DNA of 64,000 nucleotides, taken from the NCBI GenBank assembly GCA_935421135.1, contig OW285187.1, positions 26,164,429 through 26,228,428 of the forward strand, read 5' to 3'. The notes beneath the pieces were generated by a model. The model saw nothing but the letters and a program-made list of their open reading frames with translations. It did no database searches and was not told where the DNA came from. This document shows, piece after piece, positions 1 through 12,900 of this stretch. The DNA comes from Bugulina stolonifera. Its lineage: Eukaryota > Bryozoa > Gymnolaemata > Cheilostomatida > Bugulidae. Within the stretch, counting starts at the first letter, position 1. Each line of letters begins with the position of its first letter. The position numbers and the translations under genes were made by a program.

Positions 1-173
1 TTGCATTTATAGTTATGATTTGGTGAAAACCATCTCTAAATTTCTAACTCAATGAGCTATAGGGAATAATTTGATTACTAAGATGTGTGTATAATGTGAA
101 ATAATGTCATGATGGTAGTACATATACAATGTATTACTGTTCACTGACATAATTGTTTACTTTATATTTTCAG

Positions 174-998
174 TGAAGATCTGTACTTCAGTTATGGTAA
201 TAACTCCTACAATGATAAGTCTGGACACACCCACTTGGGGGGTGTTTGTGATATAGTAAATGGTCTAGCTACCTCCATTGCTAAGGCGTCTCAATACAAG
301 ATAGAGCAGACTGTAAATATAGCTGCCCACGAGCTTGCTCATAAGTAAGTGTAAAGCTCCATTGATACTCTACATGTATATTATAATGCTCTTAACTTGT
401 ATTGTCGTCAGCGAACATAGCCTCAGAGCAGTTGATGATTCAACTGCTATGGTAGGTTCTAATATCCTGTAGGTTATCACATGTTTTGTTCAAGCAAAAA
501 TTTGCTGGTCAACAATTTAGGTCTGTTAATAATTGTGGTGGTAATGATTACATCACATGACCAAATACTGTACAATGATTCCTGTAGCCATAATATACAT
601 GTATGATGATGTATTTGTTCATATCTATTTGTGTAATACTGTATACTACAAAAATTAATGTATGTACCGTGTTATAAATAATGTGTAAAATATATGCTTT
701 CAGCTTTTATTACTCAGGAACTGTAACTGGTCATGTATATTAGGTGTATTCGGAAATTGCACGAGCAAGGATTATTTTTGCCTGAGTGCTCACACTGCCC
801 TCGGTTATTAAATCATAGCCTCATATGAACTAGTACAATATATTAATACGCCTATTATAGCTTGGGAGCTTACGATGACTATGGACATGAATGCGGGGAG
901 TATATGGGATGGATTATGCAACCGTATAGTGGCTATCCATCTGCTCAACACTTTTACTTCTCCTGCTGTAGTCAAAACGATATCTACAACACATTGTC
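174..998 (+). CDS. Metalloprotease catalytic domain exons, ADAMTS/reprolysin (M12B) type
   Basis: Three exons (174-344, 421-451, 861-998) encode the second half of a zinc metalloprotease domain. Visible are a GGVC segment, the helix ending in HELAH (328-342), the continuation NLRAVDD when the acceptor at 420 is used, a [14 protein letters not shown] stretch whose IMQP is the Met-turn (Met at 915-917), and the FSCCSQNDI ending typical of adamalysins. In the family the zinc motif is HExxHNxGxxHD. Here Arg stands for Gly and Asp for the third His, so activity is doubtful or the site is unusual. An alternative acceptor at 411 would read HELAHNEHS, which fits the family less well. Exon 421-451 ends in phase 0 while exon 861 needs phase 2, so a micro-exon, another splice site or a sequence error is unresolved. 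The prodomain would be upstream of the window. Confidence 0.75.
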
Positions 999-3900
999 GT
1001 AAGTTACACTTTTGTTCCATTAAATTCAAACATGTTTTATATAATGTCAAAAATACTACATATAGGAAACACAAAGATTTATCATGAGAGATGAAAGGTG
1101 TCAATTTTTTACTTAATTTAATCAGCCAAAGGGCACAACCGTTTGTTCACAAATAAAAGCAGGCGCGCACAAAGGTAATGAATGAACATGATTGGTCAGA
1201 GAAAAAAGCACCTCACAGTAAACACAGCCAATGTGAACAGCATGTGCGGCTGTCGATGAAGACTCCTATGGGCGTGTCTACTGATTCTGTTTTAGCTGCA
1301 CCGTCTTACCACTGAATTTGACATACATTGTATATATGACATGCACAGTATATATGACATATATGACATACATTTGTACAAGGTATATATGGCATCATGA
1401 CATATATAACATACAAGGTGTATATGACATATAGGACATATAGGACATATATGACATGTAGGACATATATGACATTATATGCATGTACATGTATTATGTT
1501 TCTGTTAATTGTAGGGATGGGCGTCAATGCATACACACAGAACACTATACGGATCGGATACCGGAGCTGGTGAACGGACAGGCTGGGGAGAAATATAACC
1601 CCGACTATCTATGTCAAGGATATTCACCTGGATATGTCGCTTGTACTGAAGATGAATACAGGAGCTATGCCATTGGTATATGTGAAGAATTGCTTTGCAA
1701 GGAATCGAATAACAGCGAATGTCACTATGCAGGGTACATACCACCACATGGTAAGTAGTTATGTTTGTTTGTCTGCCAAGAATGTAGCCTGCATATAATT
1801 TTTTATCAGAACACAGTGTACCAGTTAGCACATAATTATATAACATAGTACAATTTACGGTACATGCGGATTCTACAGTAAACAACTTTTCTTGAAATTA
1901 CATAGTTTATCATTTAAAATTTACTGCTGGATTAAACCTTTCCCAAGCGCTGCTAAAAGATTTTTAAACTTTTTGGAAACGATTATTCATTTTCAGCTCC
2001 TCTGTAGTCTACTTTAGTGACCTTTTTATTTACAGGAATAAAGTATTAGCTATTCAGATACACTCATGATTAGCTGTATTATTAGATACGCTTTCAATGT
2101 CCATGATCTCTATTTCAAACTTGTAACTGCCTAACAAATATTATTGTCCAGCAGCCAATAGGATCGCATGATACGTGTTGCTGTGAATCTAGCGACCAAT
2201 AGGATTGTACGATACATGTTACTGTGACTATTTACTGCAGGTGCTTGACGTCCACAATAGTTCATGTATGACTAATTGCTTGCGTGTAGACTAAATGCTC
2301 TTTTCTGCCAGTATTGTATTTTTAGCTACAAATGTCTCACTTGCAATTGCTTTCAACTATGTAGCAGTTAGACTAATAGAATAATAATTCTTCACATAGG
2401 AACTCCTTGTGGTGATAATAAATGGTGTATGGAAGCAAAATGTGTCAGCAGAACCGCTAATCAAACAGAATATCGCCTGGAGCAGCCCACCTGTACACTG
2501 GAGAAGACAAACTGTAGCAGCAATCAGTATCAGTGCACAACAGGGGTTTTACGGTGTGTATAGGTCGACTAGTGCTTGCCGCTAAGCATTCAACTACATG
2601 TAGTTGCTTAGCAGCATGTACACATAATATGTAAACCTACCTGTATTACTGCATGTACATGACACACTATGCATGCAGGCTTATGCATTGACTAGTATCA
2701 GCTTTTTCACAATGTTTTTGCACACGTTACTAAGCAACGTTATTGTACACATGCATACTCGGCCAAATCTGTCATTAGTAGAAGAACTAATAATTATCAG
2801 TCATGTGACTTGAGGTCAAGGTCATCGGTAGCATCATTGCTCTACACTTGTAATGAGAGGTTTATTCTAACAGTTTCAATATATTATTTCCAACATTGTA
2901 ACAATTTGGAAACTCATTAGCTCTTTTCTTACAGCGTATCAGTTTTGCAGGAGGAATCAACTCCCATTTTTTCTAGCATTTAGAAAACCCATGAAAAGTT
3001 TGGCTTGGGAATAAAGCGCTATTGTTATTAAAAATCAAAAAAAATTTAATAAATTAAAATTTTTTATTGTCTTTGTAAATTTTTGTAATAGATATTTTTA
3101 TTAGTAGGTGTAGAAAAACACCATAGCTTTGCTAGTAAGATTGAAAGCCTCCTACTACTGTACTTTGTTTGAATCACCATCAGGCAATCTGTACTCCAGA
3201 ATGCCAATGGTGCTTATATGTATGTCTGTAAAGGAAGTATTATTAGTTTTGTATTGTTGTTTTATTGGTAGCTCCGATATTGCACTGAATGAATCATGTT
3301 ACGAGAAGTGGCGGCGGTGTGACGGAGAAGCCGATTGCCAAGACGGATCTGATGAGCACTACTGTAAATGCAATGAATGGATGTTCTCTTGTGACCCTGA
3401 GGTTACAAAGAATGGTAGTACTTGCATTGAATTCTATCATATCTGTGATGGGGAAGAGCAATGTCCTAATGGGGCCGATGAAGCCAACTGTACCTGTGCT
3501 GAAGATCAACACAGGTATTAATACACCCATCGTGTTACTCCTCACTCTATTTCTACTTGATTATGTTTTCATTTTGACTCTGTCAAACAGATGTAGGTGA
3601 AATATTAACCTTCCCGATGACGTTATGTTTTGTAGGTGTAATATTGGCCCAGTCTACTATAACCCACACAATTGTTATTCTAATTGGTCACGATGTGATA
3701 GATATCATGATTGCTATGATGGAAGTGATGAAGCTGGGTGCGGTAAGTGTATTATTATATTACGTAATTTTATATATAAGTATTCTATTTTATTGTATGT
3801 AATGTATTGTCATATTATAGTGTATAATGTATATTATAGATCTTTTTATATTGTATGTATTGTATTAACAAAATATACATATACACGTACATGTTATGCG

Positions 3901-6900
3901 GTACATGTACATGTAGAATATAACTTATATACACTACATACTTGAATGCTGTTTCTTTGTTTCTATTCTTATTGTAAATGGTGAGACAGTAAACATTATT
4001 GTATGAGATATAGTAACATAAACCTAGGTATGATTTCTTCATAATATGTGTATTTCATGTACTGGATATACATGTAGTAGTCAGATGTAAATAGATCTAA
4101 CCTCCAATTTGTACCCGAAGTTTGATTGCAAATGGGCAAAATATCATTTACTCATTTCGCTGAAATTTTAAAATAATTAGGTTTTGAATAAGATATAAGG
4201 GTATGGATAGTTGGCTGGATAAGAAAGACCACCTTCTTACCCAACCAGTGATAGTCATTTACTATGTTCCAGCTGACTGTTACAGCTCATGTGTCTCTCT
4301 ATGCAGGCTGTAGTGAACATAGCAGTTTCGAATGTGAAGTTTCCAATGGTATCTACAACACTACTCAAACAATCTGCCTGTATAATGAGCAGATTTGTGA
4401 TGGATATCCAAACTGTATGAATGGAGAGGACGAATCCAACTGCACATGTGACGAGTCAGTACAAAATTTGAAGTTTTTTACACGTTAGCATGACTTATAA
4501 AAAGCACTATTGATATAAAACTGACTCCATATTTAATAAAGTCGCCATTGTTAATTAAGTCGCACACTTATCAAAGAAGTGTGAGTTTTCCAAGGTTTAT
4601 TCACATAATGCGCTAACTTCTAGCGTAATGTGGTGTTGAGGCTGTACTACTTTGCTACATGTAGTACTACACTACAGCGCATGCACTACACTATGGCTTA
4701 CTGAATTGTACAATGGCACACTGTACTGCGTGTACTGCATGTACTGCGTGTACTGCGTGTGCTGCGTGTACTGCATGTACTGCACTACATACACTGCACT
4801 ACATACACTGCACTACATTCACTGTACTGGTTTAGTCTGGGCTCACCGAGTCTTTCCTACAGCTTCAACTAAACATGTAGGCCAGCTGTAGTCATACCCA
4901 TAGTAATGAAGTCACACATGCGCTGCATTCTATCTTGTGTTTGTATTTTTAGTGATGGTAGGTTTGGCTGTGGGAATACGACGCAATGTATAGACATCAA
5001 CTATGTGTGTGACGGTTATCCAGACTGCTGGGATAACTCAGACGAGTACGATTGTCCTTGTTATTATGGGTGAGTAACACCGCATATACATATATATGTA
5101 CATATATATATGTATATACATGTACATACATGTATAGGTGTACATGTATATACATATATATGTACATATATATGTATATACATGTACATACATATATATA
5201 TGTACATGTATGTACATATATATGTACATATATATCAAAAATCAATATAGTGGAGTTAATATCACATTCCTCTTACAAGTAGTAGAAGTTTGAAGGCCTT
5301 CGTATTGTGAGTTGACCAGCTTTGCTTCGAACTGGTACTAACTGATGGCACATAGGAGACTTGTTCTATCTCCTACATCACATTACTTGGTGTTTAATTT
5401 ATAACACCTTAATTCAACTGAGAGACATGAGCTATGTATATAAAGATAATGTCTTAGTAATTCATACTATCCTGCATTGGATTGCAGATTGTCGATTAGA
5501 ATCCAGGTGCTGGTACATGATTTACTTGTGTGACTCACAAGTAACCTAGCAACTCTCTCCTATAGTAGGTGCTATAGAAAGCAAAAGCTAATATAAGAGC
5601 CTAATATTTTAAGTGGACTGCCATGTTTTCTCTCAATACCCATATAGGCTATGTAGAATAAATAAGCATTTTTCGGGAGATTTTGGTAAAATGAGATATT
5701 TTTTGTGGTTGGGGCAATTGGTTTGGGCGTTACTCAAAAATAAAGAATGAAGATTGCTTCTGCTTTTCTGCACGTAATAACTTTACTTAACAAAGAATGA
5801 ACAGTATTTTTAGGCCTTGGTATATTTTTCATTGTTTTAACAACATTCCTGCATTATCAAAGCCAGATTTCAAATTAACAATAATATAATGCAATGTTGT
5901 TTTTAGCTGGATTGTATAACAAAAGTTGACTTCGTAATTAAAATTGTTTGTCCGGGAAATGACTCTTTTGTCAAATTTAACAATGAATTATTAACCAAGC
6001 GAGTATAGGAATTCCATGCTTCAATTAATGTAGTTAAAAGAAATCAGAAGGTTTTAAAGGGGTTATGCCACGTGTTTTAAGGTAGCATTAAGGAATAGAT
6101 AGTGTTAGGCCCAGGATGGATATCGACTATTTAAACTATTTGAGATGTGCTGTTGATAAATAACACTAAATTGGGCCCAAAATCACACTCAAGAATTTTT
6201 TATAACGTGAACACACGAACAAGAGACTAGACTTTACATATGATATAGACCTACAAGAAATTCAAATGTGCATGATATTATTACTAACTTGCATTTTATG
6301 TACTATTTGCAGAAAGGTGTCATGTCCAGATAACTCCAACTGCATTTATCCAAGTTGGTATTGTGATGGTGACAAAGACTGTGCTGATGGAAGTGATGAG
6401 ATTGGTTGTGCCTGCCAGAAGAATGGACTGTTTGATTGTTCTACAAATAGTTCAGGAACCTCAAACAGCTCATTGAACAATTCCACATGCATTCATTATG
6501 AACATGTGTGTGATAATAGAACAGATTGTCCCAATGGCAGAGATGAGATGTCATGTAACCAAGACTGCCCAGCTAATTATACCAAGTAAGTAGCATACAG
6601 GTACCTGACAAATTAATGAAACCAGCCATTGAGTGCTGTGTTATAGTAGCCTATAGCTTCAAATTGAAGTTTCAAGTTATGGAGATAAAACCATCTTTAT
6701 TCAAAATATATGTAGGCTACTACATGTATATGTCCCAGTTAGGTAATCTATGACAGAAGACTCATTTTATATCAAATGGAATAAAGAAAATAAACATACA
6801 TGAACTGCATGATTATTCAATTGCAGGTACCTCACTGAAATGTTAATCCTGTGCGGTTGTCCATTATAATAGTATTCATTTAACTTACCCATAATGCCCT

Positions 6901-9900
6901 GTGAGGGTTTATATCCTCTCCTAATAGTATTGCTTCCTTGTCAACTTGAAGTGAACAGAGAGAAGACAACCCTGTAGGTTTCTAACTTTCAAAGCATTAT
7001 CATTAAGGGCTCAATCCCCTTTGTCACTATTTTCTTAAAACTTACAGAATGGCAGGTGTTGATCTGGAAGTCATATAATACGATCCAGTATTATTTCTTA
7101 CAACAATTTTGTCATATTTTGATAATTATTTGTACTATTCAGTTTGTTTGTTAACTAACATCACTTTATTTAGGTGTAGCAGTGGAGTGTCCTATCACTA
7201 CTCTGGACTCTTTGATGATGTCTCTACGAATCCTCGATGCCTTCCCAATTTCCTTCAATGCAATGGAAAGTGGGACTGTACTGATGGAAGTGATGAAGCT
7301 AACTGCACCTGTAGGTGGGTTGATATAGCCTGCCTACCAATGGAATACCAGTTTTTATTATCAAATTTGTAATTAAAATTCCGCAAATAATGTATGTTAT
7401 GTAGCAATTACATGTGTATAATTACCTCCTTTTTACAGCGTATACGTATATTGTATAATAGGCCACTACCAGGCTAGTGCCATATTTTTATACTAGTTGG
7501 ACCAGGATGTGCTAATAAGAATAAAGTTGAATTATTTATATGAGTATGTTGATATAGGTAAAGAGTTTTATAACATGAAGTAGTACTAGACACGTTTTTG
7601 ATTTTATTCCTTATATTTTTTCGATATTAGTTCTAGTACCATCATCAGAGGAAATAATTTTTTATTCTTTGGATTACATTAAAACTAAAATTGAAATATA
7701 AGGAATAGGCTAAAAAATGAGGTACTATTTGGTTACTAGAGTTGCTACGCCCCGCATTTCCATTCACTGATATTTAACACTAATGTAAACTAAATGTATA
7801 TGATATTATGTTGAAGTATTTCAGGTTTATATTATGGATATTTTAGGAGCGACCAGTTTAAGTGTTTGAGTGGTGAATGTATACCTTGGAATTGGATCTG
7901 TGATGGTGGTACAGATTGTAATGATGGTTCAGATGAGATGGGGTGTCCCTGTGGTCATAATGAGTACAGATGTGCCAACTCTAGTAAATGTATACCTCAC
8001 TCCTACTTCTGTGACAACTACACTGACTGTGACTATGGGGAGGACGAATCCAAACACACGTGTAACGCTACATGTGCAGAGGATGAGTTCAGGTACTCCA
8101 ACTATTTCTGGCACCTTAGTGAATATGAATTGGGGTTTAGCCCTTTTGTAATGAATGGAATTGTGGGAACAAGTGCTTGACTGCACACAAATGAATTGTC
8201 TTCCAAGAAAAGTATTAAGACATAAGGATTTTTGGTACGGTGTGACTAACCATTTATACTGGGTTTTAAAAAGCTGGCTATCAAGGAAAATGAATAGCTC
8301 AGATACATATCATGTAGATCGCACTCTTGGATGAATATGTCAGATATGAGTAATCATACAGATGTATTTACTGTGAGAAAATCTGTTTTCTATTCTTTTG
8401 GGTTTTTTAGACTTGCCTAAAAAACTTTGACAGGTAAATTAAAAAGACAGATTGAAAATCTGCAAGTAATGTGATAATTTACCCCATTAGACAGATACTA
8501 GTATTATTCCTGTCATCAATGTACATTTATATTTCAGATGTTTTTCTGGTCTAGCCAGGCATGGCACTACTAACTGTGTATATCGAGGCACAACATGCAA
8601 CGGCTACTCTGACTGCTATGACCACAGTGATGAGACTTTGACTGAATGCCATGGTAAATATAAGTTACAGTAACCTTCTAACCCAATCATATAGAATAAT
8701 TATTATGTATTGCAAAATGTCCAACATTTAGCTGTTGATTGCAAATGCAAGCAACCTTACTTGATGAGTTTTTCCCGCTACATCTCCATGTCTAAGTGCT
8801 GTTGTCCAGCTGAATATGTTGGCTATGTTCTTCAGTTTTGATTCAGTGTGGCAGCCTTCACCAGGCCATTTCGTTCTCTATATAGCTATTTAGTGACTTC
8901 ATGCTCTAAGTTTGAGGTGCAGGCTAAAATGTATTTAAGCCTTCTTACCTTTAGGGTGTCCTGACATATGCGTATCTTTATGGTTTTAATCAAATTAAAA
9001 ATATATTGATAAGTTTAGCATTTTGAGTAACAACAGTTTTGCCTGCACTATGTTGAATGTCATAAGGGGATAAAATTATTGAAATCTACGTTGATTCAAA
9101 ATTCACGATAAATTCATCAAAGGAAAGTATAAAATGCTATCAATTCAATTCTTGGCAAAAAAGTACATGTCCAGGTGTACGCGTATAGTACAGCATGTGG
9201 GTTATTGTTGGTACTTATCATTGCTTTTTGTAGATAAGTGTGCCAATGAAGCACCACCAGGGTCTCCCAGCGTCTACTGCCTTGCCCGTCATAGCTCTGA
9301 CAGTTATTGCATCTACAGCGGAAGCGGTTACGAGTGCAACTGGTACCAAGATTGTCTTTATGGTGAGGACGAGAGCTGGATGTTCAACTGTTCCACTCCT
9401 CAGTCCAACTGCTCACTGTAAGCATTGTGTAACATTAATTACTTCTCCACATTATTATGAGGTTGATAGAATGAGAGACCAGCTATTGATATAAAACTGA
9501 CTCCATATTTAATAAAGTCGCCATTGTTAATTAAGTCGCACACTTATCAAAGAAGTGTGAGTTTTCCAAGGTTTATTCACATAATGCGCTAACTTCTAGC
9601 GTAATGTGGTGTTGAGGCTGTACTACTTTGCTACATGTAGTACTACACTACAGCGCATGCACTACACTATGGCTTACTGAATTGTACAATGGCACACTGT
9701 ACTGCGTGTACTGCATGTACTGCGTGTACTGCGTGTGCTGCGTGTACTGCATGTACTGCACTACATACACTGCACTACATACGCTGCACTACATTCACTG
9801 TACTGGTTTAGTCTGGGCTCACCGAGTCTTTCCTACAGCTTCAACTAAACATGTAGGCCAGCTGTAGTCATACCCATAGTAATGAAGTCACACATGCGCT

Positions 9901-12900
9901 GCATTCTATCTTGTGTTTGTATTTTTAGTGATGGTAGGTTTGGCTGCGGGAATACGACGCAATGTATTGACATCAACTATGTGTGTGACGGTTATCCAGA
10001 CTGCTGGGATAACTCAGACGAGTACGATTGTCCTTGTTATTATGGGTGAGTAACACCGCATATACATATATATGTACATGTATATACATATATATGTACA
10101 TGTACATACATGTATATATGTACATGTATATACATATATATGTACATGTATATACATATATATGTACATGTATATCAAAAATCAATATAGTGGAGTTAAT
10201 ATCACATTCCTCTTACAAGTAGTAGAAGTTTGAAGGCCTTCGTATTGTGAGTTGACCAGCTTTGCTTCGAACTGGTACTAACTGATGGCACATAGGAGAC
10301 TTGTTCTATCTCCTACATCACATTACTTGGTGTTTAATTTATAACACCTTAATTCAACTGAGAGACATGAGCTATGTATATAAAGATAATGTCTTAGTAA
10401 TTCATACTATCCTGCATTGGATTGCAGATTGTCGATTAGAATCCAGGTGCTGGTACATGATTTACTTGTGTGACTCACAAGTAACCTAGCAACTCTCTCC
10501 TATAATAGGTGCTATAGAAAGCAAAAGCTAATATAAGAGCCTAATATTTTAAGTGGACTGCCATGTTTTCTCTCAATACCCATATAGGCTATGTAGAATA
10601 AATAAGCATTTTTCGGGAGATTTTGGTAAAATGAAATATTTTTTGTGGTTGGGGCAATTGGTTTGGGCGTTACTCAAAAATAAAGAATGAAGATTGCTTC
10701 TGCTTTTCTGCACGTAATAACTTTACTTAACAAAGAATGAACAGTATTTTTAGGCCTTGGTATATTTTTCATTGTTTTAACAACATTCCTGTATTATCAA
10801 AGCCAGATTTCAAATTAACAATAGTATAATGCAATGTTGTTTTTAGCTGGATTGTATAACAAAAGTTGACTTCGTAATTAAAATTGTTTGTCCGGGAAAT
10901 GACTCTTTTGTCAAATTTAACAATGAATTATTAACCAAGCGAGTATAGGAATTCCATGCTTCAATTAATGTAGTTAAAAGAAATCAGAAGGTTTTAAAGG
11001 GGTTATGCCACGTGTTTTAAGGTAGCATTAAGGAATAGATAGTGTTAGGCCCAGGATGGATGTCGACTATTTAAACTATTTGAGATGTGCTGTTGATAAA
11101 TAACACTAAATTGGGCCCAAAATCACACTCAAGAATTTTTTATAACGTGGACACACGAACAAGAGACTAGACTTCACATATGATGTAGACCTACAAGAAA
11201 TTCAAATGTGCATGATATTATTACTAACTTGCATTTTATGTACTATTTGCAGAAAGGTGTCATGTCCAGATAACTCCAACTGTATTTATCCAAGTTGGTA
11301 TTGTGATGGTGACAAAGACTGTGCTGATGGAAGTGATGAGATTGGTTGTGCCTGCCAGAAGAATGGACTGTTTGATTGTTCTACAAATAGTTCAGGAACC
11401 TCAAACAGCTCATTGAACAATTCCACATGCATTCATTATGAACATGTGTGTGATAATAGAACAGATTGTCCCGATGGCAGAGATGAGGTGTCATGTAACC
11501 AAGACTGCCCAGCTAATTATACCAAGTAAGTAGCATACGGGTACCTGACAATTAATAAAACCAGCGATTGAGTACTGTGTTATAGTAGCCTATAGCTTCA
11601 AATTGAAGTTTAAAGTTATGGAGATAAAACCATCTTTATTCAAAATATATGTAGGCTACTACATGTATATGTCCCAGTTAGGTAATCTATGACAGAAGAC
11701 TCATTTTATATCAAATGGAATAAAGAAAATAAACATACATGAACTGCATGATTATTCAATTGCAGGTACCTCACTGAAATGTTAATCCTGTGCGGTTGTC
11801 CATTATAATAGTATTCATTTAACTTACCCATAATGCCCTGTGAGTGTTTATATCCTCTTCTAATAGTATTGTTTCCTCGTCAACTTGAAGTGGACGGAGA
11901 GAAGACAACCCTGTAGGCTTTTAACTTTCAATCCCCTTTGTCACTACATGTGTTTTCATAAAACTTACAGGATGGCAGGTGTTGATCTGGAAGTCATATT
12001 ATAATACTATCCAATGTTATTTCTTACTACAATTTTGTCATATTTTGATAACTGTTTGTACTATTCAGTTTGTTTGTTTGTTAACTGACATCACTTTATT
12101 AAGGTGTAGCAGTGGAGTATCCTATCACTACTCTGGACTCTTTGGTAATGTCTCTACAAATCCTCAATGCCTTCCCAATTTCCTTCAATGCAATGGAAAG
12201 TGGGACTGTACTGATGGTAGTGATGAAACTAACTGCACGTGTAGGTGGGTCGATATAGCCTGCCTACCAATGGAATACTAGTTTTGAATGTCGGCTTTGC
12301 ACTTAAAATTTTGCAAACATGTTATGTAGTAATTACATGTGTATAATTATGTTGTTTTACACCATGTATAATACAAATAGACTACCACCAGTGCCACATT
12401 TTCATGCTAGTTGAAACAGGATGTGCCAATAAGAATAAAATTCAATTAGTTGTATGAATATAATATAGATAAAGAGTTTTACAACATAAAGTAGTACTAG
12501 ACACGTTTTTGATTTTATTGCGCATAATTTTCGATCTTAGTTCTAGTACCATCATCAGAAGAAATAATTTTTTATTCTTTGGATTGCATTAAAACTAAAA
12601 TTGAAATATAAGGAATAGGCTAAAAAATGAGGTACTATTTGGTTACTAGAGATGCTACGCCCCGCATTTCCATTCACTGATATTTAACGTAACGTAAACT
12701 AAATGTATATGATATTATGTTGAAGTATTTCAGGCTTATATTATGGATATTTTAGGAGCGACCAGTTTAAGTGTTTGAGTGGTGAATGTATACCTTGGAA
12801 TTGGATCTGTGATGGTGGTACGGATTGTAATGATGGTTCAGATGAGATGGGGTGTCCCTGTGGTCATGATGAGTACAGATGTGCCAACTCCAGTAAATGT

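Larger units (their letters stand above)
4507..9482 (+). repeat. 4.9-kb segmental tandem duplication, unit 1
   Basis: The sequence from about 4507 is repeated almost base for base from 9483, exons and introns alike. The unit starts inside the intron after exon 4307-4454 and ends inside the intron after exon 9234-9417. All three boundaries carry CTATTGA (4507, 9483 and 14390), which is what one expects of a duplication joined through 7 bp of microhomology. The offset between copies is 4976 bp at the start. The simple-repeat arrays inside differ in length. Confidence 0.93.

Noticed and set aside
9628..9867. Identical Cys/Tyr-rich open frames at 4652-4891 and 9628-9867
   Set aside because: They translate the TGTACTGC repeats in duplicated introns; identity reflects the segmental duplication, not selection.
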